A stretch of 64,000 nucleotides of DNA, from positions 10,995,206-11,059,205 of the forward strand of contig NC_087069.1 of the NCBI RefSeq assembly GCF_963678635.1, in the 5' to 3' direction. Source of the stretch: Symsagittifera roscoffensis. Its lineage: Eukaryota > Xenacoelomorpha > Acoela > Convolutidae. Positions 1 to 11,593 of the stretch are shown piece after piece. The notes under the pieces were generated by a model that worked only from the letters and a program-made list of their open reading frames with translations, did not search any database and was not told the DNA's origin. How positions within the stretch are numbered: position 1 is the stretch's first letter; each line of letters starts with the position of its first letter. A program made the translations under genes and the position numbers.

Positions 1-1684
1 GCTGAGTATTCCAAAATTAGAGTTTGAAGCAGCAACTATTGGATTTGGACTAGTCGCATTTGCTAAAGTACAATTTCAGCTTAAAGTTGATCCTGACGTA
101 CACATGTGGACAGACAGTCAAGTTGTAATTGACTGGATCAACTCGAAGAAAAAACAATAGAGTTTTGTGTCAAATCGTCTAGCCAAAACAAACGCTACTC
201 AAGGAAACAATACCTGGCGCCATATACCGACTCATCTGAACCTTGCTGATTACGGCACTGGAGGATTAAATCCTAGTGATATTGAATCAAAATGGTTAGC
301 AGCCGCATCCTTTCTGATTCACAATCATCTCAATGGCCACTGAAGTCTTCCGTAATAGAATCTAAAGAGTCTCAAAATATGCCTCAGTTTGCGCACCACA
401 ACAACCGTTTTCAGGTCCTCCAGCCTTTGACATCAGTCGTTTTTCCTCGTGGAACAAACTTTTTTTCACCATCGCCGCAGTTTTCAGTTTTTTCACAAAA
501 CTGAGCTCATCATGGGCAAAAGACAAGACTTTAACTGAAAGATCAAAATGACCGACAGCAATCTACTAGTAACGATATAGAACGAGCGAGAAATTATATC
601 CTCATATCAGCACAGTGAGGATCTTTCAATGAAATGATCGAACATCTACAACAGAAGCGGCGCCTGGAAAAGAAGAGCAGAATGATTAAATTCAATCCAT
701 ACCTAGACCAACAGTTTATGTTCCGTTCGCGCAGCAGGCTCGAATTTGACCCAACAATGGAGCTTGAATCACGTCACCCGCTGATTCTAATAGCAACTCA
801 TCCAACAGTTAAACTCTAACTACAGCATGCGCAGCATGCATCAAGGACAAGAGTCCGTCAAATCGTTCGTGCAGCAGCGCTAACACATCATTGGGATACG
901 ACAAGCTTTTCGTTCAATTGCTCATCACTGTTTCCTGTGTCGACGATACAAAGCAGACAACCTCTAGCCCATTATGGCACCATTACCACTGAAGCGATAT
1001 CCCGACAAAAATAATTTTTTCCAGTTCACTAATACTGGAGTAGATTTATATAGTCCCTTCATTTTGAAAACAAAACAGATATTGAGAAACATTACGGAAG
1101 AGAACCGTTCATTTTGAAAACTGTCCAAATCTGAGCACTGATTCACTAATGAATGCAATCGGTCGGCTTACAGCTAGACGGGGAACTCCAAAAACGCTCA
1201 CCAGTGTTAACGTAAAAATGTTTGTTAGACCCTCTAAAGAACTAAAATTGTAACTGACTACCCAAAAAATGACGAGCCACTGACATCAAATCACTTTCTC
1301 ATTCAACGACCTTTCAGCAGTCTTCCACCAGGAATATTCGACGACAATGTGCCATTATTTTACACTAAATGGACCCACGTTCAACAGATGATGAGCCACC
1401 TGTGGAAGCGGTCGAAGAATTAGTACCTTCCTTCACTAATGAAACGCCCCAAGTGGAACGAAATGCAGCCACCATTGAATGTTGGAGACATAGTGTGGGT
1501 ACTCAAAGACCTCACGCCGCGAGGTATTTGGTCGATTGGACGTGTGGTGGATGAACATCGAGGAAGAGATGGCATAACACGAGTGATGACCGTGAGAACG
1601 ACTTACGATACTCTCAACCGCCCAGCTGCCGGCCTTGTTAAAGTTTTTTTTTGCAACGCCTTTTGCGCCGTTCCAGACAATTAG
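1..1684 (+). pseudogene. BEL/Pao retrotransposon pol remnant (RNase H + integrase)
   Basis: Broken 3' half of a BEL/Pao polyprotein, cut by the window start. Bases 2-340 read as the RNase H region in one frame: a PKLEFEAA start, MWTDSQVVIDWI around the catalytic Asp, then an NRLAK and WRHIPT...NLADYGTGG tail; a TAG at 158-160 interrupts it. Bases about 740-1690 read as integrase across several frames. They show the HPLI...HPTVKL lead-in, a zinc-binding piece HHCFLCRRYKAD, MAPLPLKR, a core segment with RLTARRGTPKTL, then the NHFL and KWNEMQPPLNVGDIVWVLKD tail ending at 1684. The C-terminal GDIVWV...GRDG..RVM module is diagnostic for BEL/Pao integrases. Multiple frameshifts and stops make it non-functional. 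Confidence in the family is high; exact frameshift positions were not resolved. Confidence 0.85.
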
Positions 1685-1689
1685 GGGGC

Positions 1690-1830
1690 CCCCGGGAGTA
1701 TCAGGTGGTTTTGCATGCGTTGTAAAGGAAAGACAGTCCAATCCCAATCTTTGGTGACTCCAGCTTTGATTAAACCAAGGTTTTTGTCACTTGAGTTCAG
1801 TTATGGTTACAACCTCTACCATGACGGCAT
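1690..1830 (+). repeat. Probable BEL/Pao 3' LTR piece
   Basis: Directly follows the integrase stop and a G-rich ttagggggcccccggg tract that could be the polypurine tract. The segment with gcatgcgttgtaaaggaaagac, gactccagctttgattaaaccaagg and ggttacaacc is matched, with substitutions, by 19918-20040, so it is a dispersed repeat. Its position after pol makes an LTR the simplest reading. The right boundary is not defined. Confidence 0.55.
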
Positions 1831-2377
1831 CAAAATTTTAAAATTGGAATTATAGTCTTTTTTGTAGATACTGACCATATTATGACAATATACTCAATTA
1901 TGATCCATTGGCGCTCAATGCGGGTACCCGGCATAAATGACTTTTTGACTTTTGCCGAAGCAACTACTTTTCCCAATCATTGTAAATCAAAAATCACTGT
2001 GATCAATTATTTGTAATCTCTTTGGTATAGACACTCTCAAAACAAACCAGAAATAAAAAAGTTGACTCTTGGAGCCATTTTTTGACGTAGGGTGACAAGT
2101 CAACTACACTAAAGTAATCTCATATAAAAAATGGATCAGAAAGCACTGAAAAAGTCATTAAAAATTGACTCAATCATCAAAAATTGCAAAAAATGATAAC
2201 GATTTTTATGTGAAGTCGTTTTCTTTATGTAAATAGTTTCGCATGCTTATACGTTTTGTTACTTCGGATAGTTTTTTCTCTATGTAAAAAAAAAATCATC
2301 ATCCAGAAGAAGAATGAAGTTCTTTTCGTTCACTAGGAAAAATCAAACAAAACATTTTCAAAAATGTAGTAAAGAAA
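1831..2377. other. Noncoding AT-rich spacer with a repeat-end motif
   Basis: No coding frame seen. At about 1905-1930 it contains ccattggcgctcaatgcggg, which resembles the end motif gcgctcggtgcg seen at 30025-30036 and 53951-53963, so a decayed copy of that repeat family may end here. The rest shows only A/T-rich runs. Confidence 0.4.
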
Positions 2378-2383
2378 TTTTAT
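2378..2383 (-). terminator. Candidate poly(A) signal of the RING gene
   Basis: The plus-strand hexamer tttatt reads AATAAA on the minus strand, about 120 bases past the RING gene stop codon. The position is right for a 3' UTR end; no other evidence. Confidence 0.4.
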
Positions 2384-2504
2384 TGATTTTCGGTTCTGTG
2401 TTAGAAAAGAGTCAAAATAATAGTCGGTTATTACGTTATAATGCAAGTAGTGTCCCGTTTTTATTATCAGAATGATTTCAGTCGTGTAGAAGAATTTTGA
2501 TTAT

Positions 2505-3282
2505 TCAGGAGTGATAGAGGGTAATAATTCTCGCGATTGCTCCTCTGTCCCAAGGACATCTCGCTCCAATTGCTGTTAGCTCCACGCCACATTGGTGACA
2601 AAGAGAATGACCACAGTCCAAAATGACAGCATTTCTTGGTCGCTGGTTGCATAGAGAACACTCATTTAAGGCGCCCGCTGTAGTTGGTCGACCATTTGAG
2701 ATTCTACCAGAAGTTCTTGGTGGTCTGGAATTTCCATTTACTCGAAAAAAAGCAGTTGGATTTGCTCCAGGGTTCTGATTCCGATTACCACTAGCCAAAC
2801 TACTAAGAATGGCGGCTTGAACAGCCTCGGTTGCGTCGGAGTTCTCTCTTTGAAATACAACTTGACCCGGAATCAGGACTCCTGAAACCCGTTGGTTGTT
2901 TGTGGCCGGTTGAACGTTCACTCTTGTAATAGTTTGATCTGGAGATTCAGGTCGAACGCGCTCATTAATGCTACTAGAACAACGAGTTAGAAGTCTGGCA
3001 AACCAGGGTAATGCTTCGTCAAAAAAAAATACTGATGGTGTTATGAAGACCCAAAGGGGTCGAATGAACGCCAGTACAACAATGAGAATGAATGCATCCC
3101 ACATAAGTTGAACTGAATGTGACAGAGTCGCTCGATGTGTTCCAACGTAACTTAAGTTTTTTCTAATAATCGCAGGCGGAAGCAGTCCAAAAAAGGTCTG
3201 TAAAAGCATAGAGACAAACAGGCTTCCCCATTTCCATTTGTTCCAAAACGCTTCCGCTTCGTCCACAAACCCGGATAGTATT
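2505..3282 (-). CDS. Membrane-anchored RING-finger protein, last coding exon
   Basis: Open frame of about 255 codons running to a stop at 2505, preceded on the minus strand by TTTTTTCAG, a good splice acceptor (exon start at 3282). There is no ATG at the start, so the true N-terminus lies in an upstream exon I could not place. Residues about 15-35 and 57-82 are hydrophobic and look like two membrane segments; 95-200 is a polar, Asn/Pro/Gly-rich linker. Residues 203-240 form a RING: CSLC, eleven residues, CGH, CHQC, then CPWD. The eighth zinc ligand is Asp instead of Cys. RING domains of this kind usually act as ubiquitin E3 ligases, so membrane-associated ubiquitylation is the likely role by inference. 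This is one of the few apparently intact host genes here. I do not recognise the orthologue. Confidence 0.75.
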
Positions 3283-4400
3283 CTGAAAAAAGCTTTGATT
3301 TGAGATTAAAAAAACATTGTTGTTACTTTCGGAAAAGGCGGAATAATTGTCGTATTTCTTGTAAGGCAAATAGCAAGTGTTCAACTATCCGTCAGGGACG
3401 GAAATGTTCATATCACCTGCAAAATATTATTGCATTGAGCTCAAAGTTGAAAAAAAATCATCATGTTTCTTTGTGAAAATTTTTGAAAAACACTTCCGCA
3501 AAATTGAAAATTTGATCAATTAAGGCTATATCTATCTGCGATACATTTCTTACCATTAACACATGACCGGAGATACACTCTGGCTCAAAAAACACTCCAA
3601 ATCGGAATCGAAAGGAAGCTTTAATTTTTTAAATTTGTTTCAGTTAATGTTACAAAAGACAATTTTTCGTGAATAAACTCGATAAAAAATTGAATAAACT
3701 TTTTCCAAAAAAAATGTCAATAGTAGTGTAATGATTAATGGTCGAGCACTGCCGGCTTACACTCATATATAATTGTACATTCAAACATTTTATTTTCCCG
3801 AAAAAAAACGATTTTTTTTTGCTCAAAAACCAAAATAAATGAAATCTTTTTCCAAGACTAACTTTTCGATCTGCTTGAAAAACTTTGAAAGACCAACTGT
3901 CCAGGTTGTAAGTTTAAAAATAATAAAGCTACGTAATATTCAAAGTTGAAAAATTACGACAAAAATTAGTTGACTGTTTCCACGCCTGATGATATTCCGA
4001 ACCTTTAGGTTGCCTCAATACAACTTGGGATGATTACGATTCGCCGCATACACTACGTTTTAAAAGAAAACTGAGAAATAATGTGCAGTATTCATCCCCT
4101 ATTTTCGAAGCTACAATTTTCAAACCCTCGCAACTTTACGAAGAGTCGTCCTAATTTAAGAAAAATAATATTTTTGAGCTTACCTAATTATCGTTCTTAC
4201 ACTCTTCTTTTTTTGATTAAAAGCCAACTGAGTTTGAAACGAAAAAGCATCCAAACCATAAAAATTCTATCAGCCTCTTCAAGTTCGGTATAAAAACATC
4301 TGAACTATTTTTATTTCTTTCTAATTTGGAACATTTTACAAGGGTTTACTTCCATAGACCAAAAATGTTTAACATACAATTCCATAAATTAGATCTATCG
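3283..4400. other. Intron/intergenic AT-rich stretch upstream of the RING exon
   Basis: Probably includes upstream intron(s) of the RING gene. A small open stretch at 3300-3384 (-) could be an exon, but no phase-compatible donor joined it to the RING exon. At 4349-4390 it carries acttccatagaccaaaaat...acaattccata, a dispersed repeat also seen near 50200 and, inverted, near 32400 and 33400. Confidence 0.4.
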
Positions 4401-4784
4401 AGTTATGTATGAAGTACTATACTCATACAGTAATTTCAGATAAGGTACACCGTCTACTCGTCACGCTATCTTATTTTCGGCCGGATAGATTCGTGCAACT
4501 TCTTAGTCTAATACCAACCTTAATCTTACTATTATATCTCCTAGTCTCAATAGATCTAGTGTACACCGGTTTATGCAAGTTAGTTCCAGAGTCAGAACAA
4601 CTGTAATCTAACTTTAATTCAAATTGTTCTGGTGTTGAAACTACAAGTAGTTTCAACACTTTACCAATAAATATGCTGTAAGTTTGATTGAGTTTGATTG
4701 GTTATTATTTAACATTTTATAGAGATAAAATATCATAATAATAACCAAAGGTAAATACAAGTTTAGATCTGGTTCCATCCATCC
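4401..4784 (-). repeat. Truncated 3' LTR of the provirus
   Basis: Matches the right-hand (U3 on the minus strand) part of the LTR copies at 18300-18641 and 19258-19620, including the conserved stretch cgtcac..cttattttcgg and gttgaaactacaagtagtttcaac. It starts with TG on the minus strand at 4784 and stops matching at 4401, so only about the first 380 bases of the LTR remain. The 62-codon ORF repeated in all three copies is an LTR by-product. Confidence 0.75.
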
Positions 4785-6340
4785 GGGGCTTAGAGAGTTT
4801 TAGTTTTTTAATATTCTATTGTAGTGAAGGATGAATTATGGTGTTTTTCTTTAAAGGTTGCTTTTTTCTGTTTTGAAAGAAGAGGAAGAGATGTTATTAC
4901 GATAGATTCGGGATCGTATTATGACTTCTGATCTGTTGTGATGAACGTTGATCTGGTTGGTTTTAGAGGATAGGGACATTGTTATTCTCAGCCTCGTTCG
5001 AGTGTGGCAAGTAGTTTGGCTTTGGAGGAAGTGTCTGGTGACTCGGATCTGGCCGTATACTTGAACATCGAGATGGCCATTGTTCTGCTGCCATGGGTTT
5101 CCTTTGCTGCGATGCCAAGTCGTATTTTAAATCCATTGAGTGTAGTCAGCATGTCAGGTGGGTTTTGCCATTCTGTAGTTAGAATGTGATTGGGTTGTCA
5201 AAATTCCTGCTGATCGTCTTTGGGCTGAATATTATCTATATACTACCTTGTATTATTTACATAAATAAACCTTTAATAATTTTGTTTTTTAGTCTTGATC
5301 TTGTATTAATTTTCATCGCAAAAGCGTTATTATTTAAATTGGTTAGTTTTAAGAGCTACTCGCACTTGAGTAACTCTCGTCAAAAAAAGAGTCGTGGGTG
5401 TCACAAAGCGTGGATGTAGCACGGTGGTTTAGGCCGGCTATAGAGCATGCTCAGGACTTCCTCTCTGGTGGGTTAGGCCAGGAGTGAGGGTATACTTTCA
5501 TGCTCTCTTTTAGAGGGTCCTGTTTTAGTTCAACCTTTTGTGCTATTTTTTATTACTGGTGGTTTTTTTTATTGTCTTAGTTATGTCTTTTTCTTTTCTC
5601 GAAAATCAAATTGTTAGATTTGGGTTTGTCTTTCGACTTTTTGCTGTTTTGTTCTTTTATGTTCAGACTTGAAAGTAGTCTTTAAAATAATAATTGATCC
5701 AGTTCGAAGCTGGTATTAATCCAATTTTGGGCACAGTGGGTTTTCTTTTCTTAGTCATGCTGTTAGGTTGTTTTTTCTGGTGTTTAGTATGCTTGCGTTG
5801 GTTAGTTTGGATTATTACAAAATTCCTTTCCAACCGGGTTAAAGGAAAGTTTGAAACGTGCTAAAACTGGTTAGACTTGTTATCAGCGAAACTTAAAACT
5901 TAAAATCATTTTTTTAAACAATTCTTGGTGGGCAAGTTGTGCGATTGTGTATAAAATTTGCGGGCAAGTGAATATATAAAGCAGCTTCTTTAAAAAGGTT
6001 AGTACTGCTTTTTTGCAATTTACAGGCAATTTTTATTAACTTACTGCTTTGAAATTATGAAATTTTCTGCTTGATTTGTGGCTGAAATTATTAAGTTATT
6101 TTCAATTGTATGAATATTTACTGCTTTGGGAGAAAGAATGTATATATTAATTTTTTGCTTTGTACGGGAGAATTTTACTGCTTTAATTATTGAAATTGGT
6201 TAATCGAAATTTATGAATTGATAAAAAGTTTCTGTTTTTTAATTTGCTTTTTTGTTTTGTAGATGATTGATGATTGTGGTTATAAAGAAAAAGGAAAACA
6301 ATTAATAAGAATGGTTAGTTTTGTTTGAAAAGATTAGTAA
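4785..6340 (-). other. Noncoding 3' interior of the provirus
   Basis: Lies between the truncated LTR and the last Env-like ORF. No convincing frame on either strand. It is T-rich on the plus strand, consistent with an A-rich retroelement read from the minus strand. No clear polypurine tract adjoins the LTR. Confidence 0.35.
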
Positions 6341-6356
6341 ATTATTTAATTTATGG

Positions 6357-6677
6357 TTACCTAATCGTCGGTGAAGAAGCCACGGGGAAAAACGTCGTGG
6401 ATGATATCTGATGAGGTAGTAATTTTGCTAGTAAATTAATTGTGCATTTAGTCTGAAGGAGTGCACAAAGCAATTCGAGTGCTTTAAGGATGTTGTGCTC
6501 TTCAGTGCTGGGTGAGAGTTCATATGGTGTGTTTTGAATAATGTTATAGTGTTTGTGATTATAGCGAGTGTTATATCTGAATTCTAGGATTGGGAATTCA
6601 ACGGGATGGAGGAAATCGTGTGGTGAGCGGGCTTCGTCTACATTGTAGAGTTTGGTTAGAGGACAGAATATATACAT
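6357..6677 (-). pseudogene. ORF in the Env-like region, 106 codons
   Basis: A minus-strand open frame downstream of the duplicated Env-like segment. It opens with MYIFCPLTKLYNVDEARSPH, is rich in Tyr, Asn and His and has no hydrophobic anchor. It is probably the 3' continuation of the Env-like coding region, by position only. I cannot tie it to a family. Confidence 0.3.
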
Positions 6678-7324
6678 CTGGGTGATGCGGTCGTAGGTTA
6701 GTGTCTTTATTACAGTAAATGAAGTTGAGGAAAAAAGGTGAGGTGTAATTAGAGTTGATGTATTGATATCTATGGTGAAAATGTCGTGCTGGTGTATTAA
6801 CAGTGTAATGGTGTTGGATGAAATTGTAGTAAGTGTACGTGTGTGTTTATTCAGTTCTCAAGATAACATCGTGTGTACAGTGCAAATCACATTCATTGGG
6901 TGTGAGGAAAAGTGGTTAAATTTGTTAAAGTATGATTCATAAGCATGAATATCACGGAGTGCTGTTGAAATGATGTTGTCGTTTTTTATCTAATTTGTTG
7001 ATGGTGAAAATATAAGGTGTCTTAATGAAAAACTTCTCTGTTAGTTGTGGGGTAGCGAATGGGTCGTCATTTAGAAAGATGTCTTCGTTAGGGCGGATGA
7101 TGTTTTGATCATATTAATCGATGGATTAATGATTAGATTTGGGTGCGGAGAATTTTACTAGTGCTTGTCTGTATCCTGTTTGTGTGAATTGCTTAGGGGT
7201 TAGTGCAGTTGTTAGAAAGTAGAGTTGGGTATTACATAGTTCGTTGTCATGAGGGGTGTTATATAATGGTTATAAGAGTGGGTTACTAATGAGATTGATG
7301 TCCATGATAGTGTGTGTCCATGAT

Positions 7325-8157
7325 TCACATGGGACTGCTGTATACAAAAAATAAGATCTTCGGGAGAGTGTATCAACGAAATTGTTTTTTGTTTTCGTAG
7401 ATTATTGGGATTGTTTTATAGCATCATTTGTCCTCAAAAACATATAAAGGCAATACTTTTTTCGTACAAGTGTAATATTATAAATTTTATAGTCAATAAA
7501 ATTTGATCTGTTACCGGATAGTAAATATCCTGCATAAGGGATTTTTAATACTGCTAGTGCAAATGATTTTAAAATTTAAAATTTGTGTGCGTTCAAGTTC
7601 GCATAGTTGATGGAGTGTTCCAAATTCTATTAAAGTTCCACTTAATGTAGAAAAATTCTACTTAATGTGTAGTCTAATTTCATGTCTAAGTGTATAACAT
7701 AGTTAATTGAGCCAACATAAGTGTTGTTCAATAGTGATAGTTCTTTTAAACGTGTACTGTCTTTTGTAGGAGGTTCTTCCTGTGTTTTTAGGAGGTTTAC
7801 TGGGATGAATGAAATTTCGTCAGTGGTTGAGCGATGTGTTGCCATTGGTGGTATGATTAGTTTTCCTGTATTGATGTCAAAACCTTGCTCGTATTCGACA
7901 AGAATTTCTGAATATTGTGTTTTATATATTGGTTTGGTATATTTACATGCAAGTTCGATTTCTGGGTAATTTTGAAAGCGTGTCAATTTTTTTTCTATAT
8001 CATTACTGTTTCTAAATTTAAAGTTACTTAAATTTTGTTCGTCGGGATCTGAGTGAAAATTTTGAGGGAAAAATGATAAACATATGTGGAAAAATTCTTT
8101 GGTGTTAGTGTGAAGTGGATGATTGACAAGTTTTGTGGATGTTCCTGGGTTAGACAA
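7325..8157 (-). pseudogene. Env-like coding segment, second copy
   Basis: The stretch 7325-8000 is a diverged duplicate of 9678-10380. The ORF 8157-7642 (171 codons) contains LACKYTKPIYKTQYSEILVE and GFDINTGKLIIPP, then a frameshift leads into the next part of the duplicate near 7600. Its place after integrase and before the 3' LTR is where env lies in env-carrying gypsy elements and retroviruses. That context, not a diagnostic motif, supports the call. Broken by frameshifts relative to the other copy. Confidence 0.4.
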
Positions 8158-8346
8158 AAATGGGGTATTTGGGAATTTTCTTTTGAATGTTCGGTAAGCT
8201 CGATTTGTACTGGAGGATGTGGTTGATTAGGAAGTTGGGTTTTGTGATGGGGTATAATGGCAAGAGGGAGTTGGTGTTGATGAGTTTAATGATACTATCG
8301 ATTGTGAGAGTTGGTGAATGGTTAGTGTTTGAGGGTGTTTTAATTG

Positions 8347-8790
8347 TTATTGTGGGGTTATGAAATTATCAAATTCATGTGATATTTGCGTGTGATCTTT
8401 ATCATTGTTATCGGATGGCTCACTGGTTAGAGGGGAATAGATGGGTGTAACATATGAAATGGGAGAAGGATGAGAAGGAGGAGAAGGAGGAGAGGAGGGT
8501 TCAATTTTGACTTGGGAATGGATAGGCTGAAAGGGAGGTTGGGAAAATTGAGATGTGCTAGGTTGGGAGTTTGCAAATTCCTCGTGTGTTTCGGTATCGG
8601 AATTATTAAATTGTGAGATAGTGTTATATATAGTTGTGTTGGAATTAGTGTCTGATTCCATGCTGGATGAAGTATTATCATAAGGTGATTGAAGTGGAGG
8701 AAAAACAAAAAGTGGGATGATTGGAAGGTTGCCCGGGAGTTTGGCTGGATGGGAAATTGAGCAATGGAGTGCTCCAATTTGGCGGCTCAT
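8347..8790 (-). pseudogene. Pro/Ser-rich ORF between the Env-like duplicates
   Basis: Open for 147 codons, with a run of Pro, Ser and His around residues 90-120. It overlaps a second open frame of similar low complexity, so the open frame could come from composition alone. It lies between the two Env-like copies and resembles the Pro-rich ORFs at 11594-12422. No domain recognised. Confidence 0.25.
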
Positions 8791-9004
8791 CGTGGGCTAA
8801 AAAGATGGTTGTTCTGAGATCGAAAATTAGTGGTATGAGGTTAATCTATAATTTGTTCGTATGTGTCGTCTATGTTAGCTTGTTGGTTACCATGTGTTGA
8901 ATTGGGCTTTGTGGATAATTAGATCTCGAAAATGTGAGGTCCGTTAGGGCTATATTTCTCAAATTTCGTGGTACTAATGATAAAGGATGGTTATGATTTA
9001 TGTT

Positions 9005-9337
9005 TTATAATTGTGGTGCTATGGGTGTTGTTTTCGTATTGTTTCGTGATTCATCATATGTGTTCGGTATTGTTGATAGTTTTGTATTGTACTCTTTTAT
9101 TTGAGCGTCTAAAAGTATTTTCTTTATTGATATAAAAAATATTCTCAAAAATCCTGCAAAAAGTATGCGTGCTACGCTTGCTTGTTTGCTTACATGTGTG
9201 TGTATTGCGCAACTGTTGTAGATTCCTTTCAAGAGGGAGAAAATAAATCCCAGAAAGTTTAACATTGCGCATAATATCGTCAATCTTTCTAAGATGTAGT
9301 AGGGCCCTCCTAGAAAGGCAAGAAGTTCCTTTTTCAA
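9005..9337 (-). pseudogene. Membrane-anchor segment of the Env-like region
   Basis: Minus-strand ORF of 110 codons with hydrophobic stretches at residues about 18-37 (ILCAMLNFLGFIFSLLKGIY) and 55-75, separated by a polar loop, then a polar tail. This would suit the transmembrane subunit or cytoplasmic end of an envelope glycoprotein, placed just downstream of the first Env-like copy. An unrelated small membrane protein is possible. Confidence 0.35.
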
Positions 9338-9677
9338 ATTTACAAAGCTAAAAATACTTTTTGGTGATGTATCTTGTGGTATGTATTTTTTGCAATTAAG
9401 TAAATGTAATCTTTCAAATCTTAAAATATCTGTCGTTGTATTGTGTCCATTTTTGTGAGTAATTCTTGAAATGGTTGTGTTCGAATGTGATGTTGAATGT
9501 CGGATTTAAAGTATATGCCGATCAATTGTAAATCGATATTTATATTGGTATTGCGGGCAATAGCTCTAATGGTTTCTGGTGAAAACTTTTTGAGTGGCTG
9601 CATAAGGGAATGGTTTGGTGTGAGAAGCTAGTATTTGTCTTCGTCAGGATTTAATTGTACTACATTGTGGCTTTTTT

Positions 9678-10400
9678 TTGTTCACATGGGACTGCTGTAT
9701 CCAAAAAATAAGTTCTTCGGGAGAGTGTATCAACAAAATGTACTTTGTTTTCGTAGAATATTGGGATTATTTTATAGCATCATTTGTCTTCAAAAACATA
9801 TTAAGGCGATATTTTTTGGTACAAGTGTAATACCATAAAATGTTTCCTTCGTAGTCAACAAAATTTGATCTCTTACCGGATAATAAATATCCTGCATAAG
9901 GTAATTTTAATACTGCTAGTGCAAGTGATTTTAAAATTTGTGTGCGTTCAAGTTCGCATATCTGATGGAGTGTTCCAAGTTCTGTTAAAAACATTTCTTG
10001 GATAATTCAGCTTTTTGTGTAGTCTAATTTCATGTCTAAGTGTATGTCATAGTGAATTGCGCCAAAATGTGTTGTTCATTAGTGATAGTTCTTGTAAACG
10101 TATACTGTCTTTGTCTTGTGGTTTTAAATTTCCACCAGTTCTTCCGGTGTTTTTAGGAGGTTTACCGGATGAATGAATTTTCGTCAGTGGTTGAGCGATG
10201 TGTTCTTATTGGTGGTATGATTAGTTTTCCTGTATTCATGTCAAAACCTTGTTCGTATTCGACAGGAATTTCTGAATATTGTGTTTTATATAGTGGTTTG
10301 GTAAATTTACATGCAAGTTCTGTTTCTGGGTAATTTTGGAAGCGTGTGAATTTATTCTCTATATTATTAATGTTTCTTAAATTAAATTTTTTTTTCTGAT
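9678..10400 (-). pseudogene. Env-like coding segment, first copy
   Basis: Diverged duplicate of 7325-8000. The ORF 9994-9767 contains HQICELERTQILKSLALAVL and LLSGKRSNFVDYEGN followed by WYYTC; the flanking part to about 10380 continues the same product in other frames. Cys spacing and the absence of low complexity suggest a real, folded ectodomain. The envelope assignment is an inference from position. Stops and shifts make it inactive. Confidence 0.4.
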
Positions 10401-11110
10401 TTGATCAGGAGTTAACTCTTCATAAGGGATTGACTCAATAAAAAATTTCTGGTGAAATTTTATCATTCTAGCGTGTTTTTTTTGCTACTTGAGATGTGGT
10501 ACAAGTGTCTTCTGGGAACCAAACAGTTGTTGCTTGTGTTCGTCTAGTTTAATCAGTTTTACAAAGGAGTTTGATTCCTTGTTAAATTATGGTTTCATAT
10601 ATTAAATCTCGTGTTAGTTGTACTTTTTCATGTTGTACTTTCCAATCAAAAAACATTATTTCATGGTAACCTTTGTTTTTAGTGTCGGTTTTACAATTTG
10701 AGGGGTTGTTTATGGCAATGTGTGGTATCCAATTTTTATCATGGAGATCATAAGTTAACCTTTCATGTGCTCCGCGGAAAGGAATTTCATGTGCTCCGCT
10801 AATTCTTTATGTTCTTTGTATCTTTCAAGTTCGGCTTGATGTGCTGAGTCTGGAAAAACTTGAAAGTTTACCAATTTCCTAGTTGTGCCTTTGTTTGATG
10901 TGATTTATAATCGTCTAAGTTCGTCTTTACAATCGTCAAGGCTGAGGTGCAATAGTCTTTCGAGATTACTTTGATAGAAGGATTCATGATCTAGTTGGTT
11001 TTTGTTACCGTTTGAGATTTGGGAACAATGTACTTTCTTTTCGGAAAATGTCGCTGTTAAATTTTATCGTGTTAGCGTTGTAGCTCGTGCTTTGGAGTAA
11101 AGTGTAGCTA
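10401..11110 (-). pseudogene. Degenerate coding stretch upstream of the Env-like copies
   Basis: On the minus strand one frame reads SNLERLLHLSLDDCKDELRR and, after a TAA, VNFQVFPDSAHQAELERYK; another, past a shift near 10780, reads LHDKNWIPHIAINNPSNCK. The composition is clearly protein-like and interrupted by at least two stops or shifts. It is probably the N-terminal part of the Env-like product. Confidence 0.35.
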
Positions 11111-11593
11111 TTAGGTTTGTTGTTTGGATTGATTGTGGTTGGGACTCGCATTGAGTGACTTGGTTTGTTGCATTTTTATTTAATGTTTTTTGTTCATTTT
11201 CTTCACAGTCATAGTGTGTGACTAGTAAATCCTGGGATCTTGTTCGGGGGGAAGGATTGTAATCTTCGGATTGTGAGAAATTTAAAATTAAAAGGGCCTG
11301 AAAAAATTAGTATCTTCAAAAGATACTTGAGCATGATAGTCCTGAGTATGTATTATAAAATGTGATGTATCCAACTGTCTTTTTTTGTGTATCTATAAAA
11401 TTTGTAGATTATTTCTGTGGTTATAAAAGGAGGAGGTAGGGATTGAGCTGTTATATTCGGGAGGGGGGCTAAGGATAAGGGATGATGAATTAGATTATTT
11501 ATTCTTTGCGTGATTTCAATTTTTAGTGTCAAATTATCTTGTGTAAGTATTTGTATTTTATGTTCTTATATATCTTTGTGAATATCTTAGTGC

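Noticed and set aside
1436-1747. 103-codon minus-strand ORF
   Set aside because: Exact shadow of the BEL integrase C-terminal frame, which has clear family motifs on the plus strand.
4471-4659. 62-codon ORF present three times in the window
   Set aside because: The repetition comes from the LTR copies (4.5, 18.4, 19.4 kb); the peptide has no domain and drifts like noncoding DNA.
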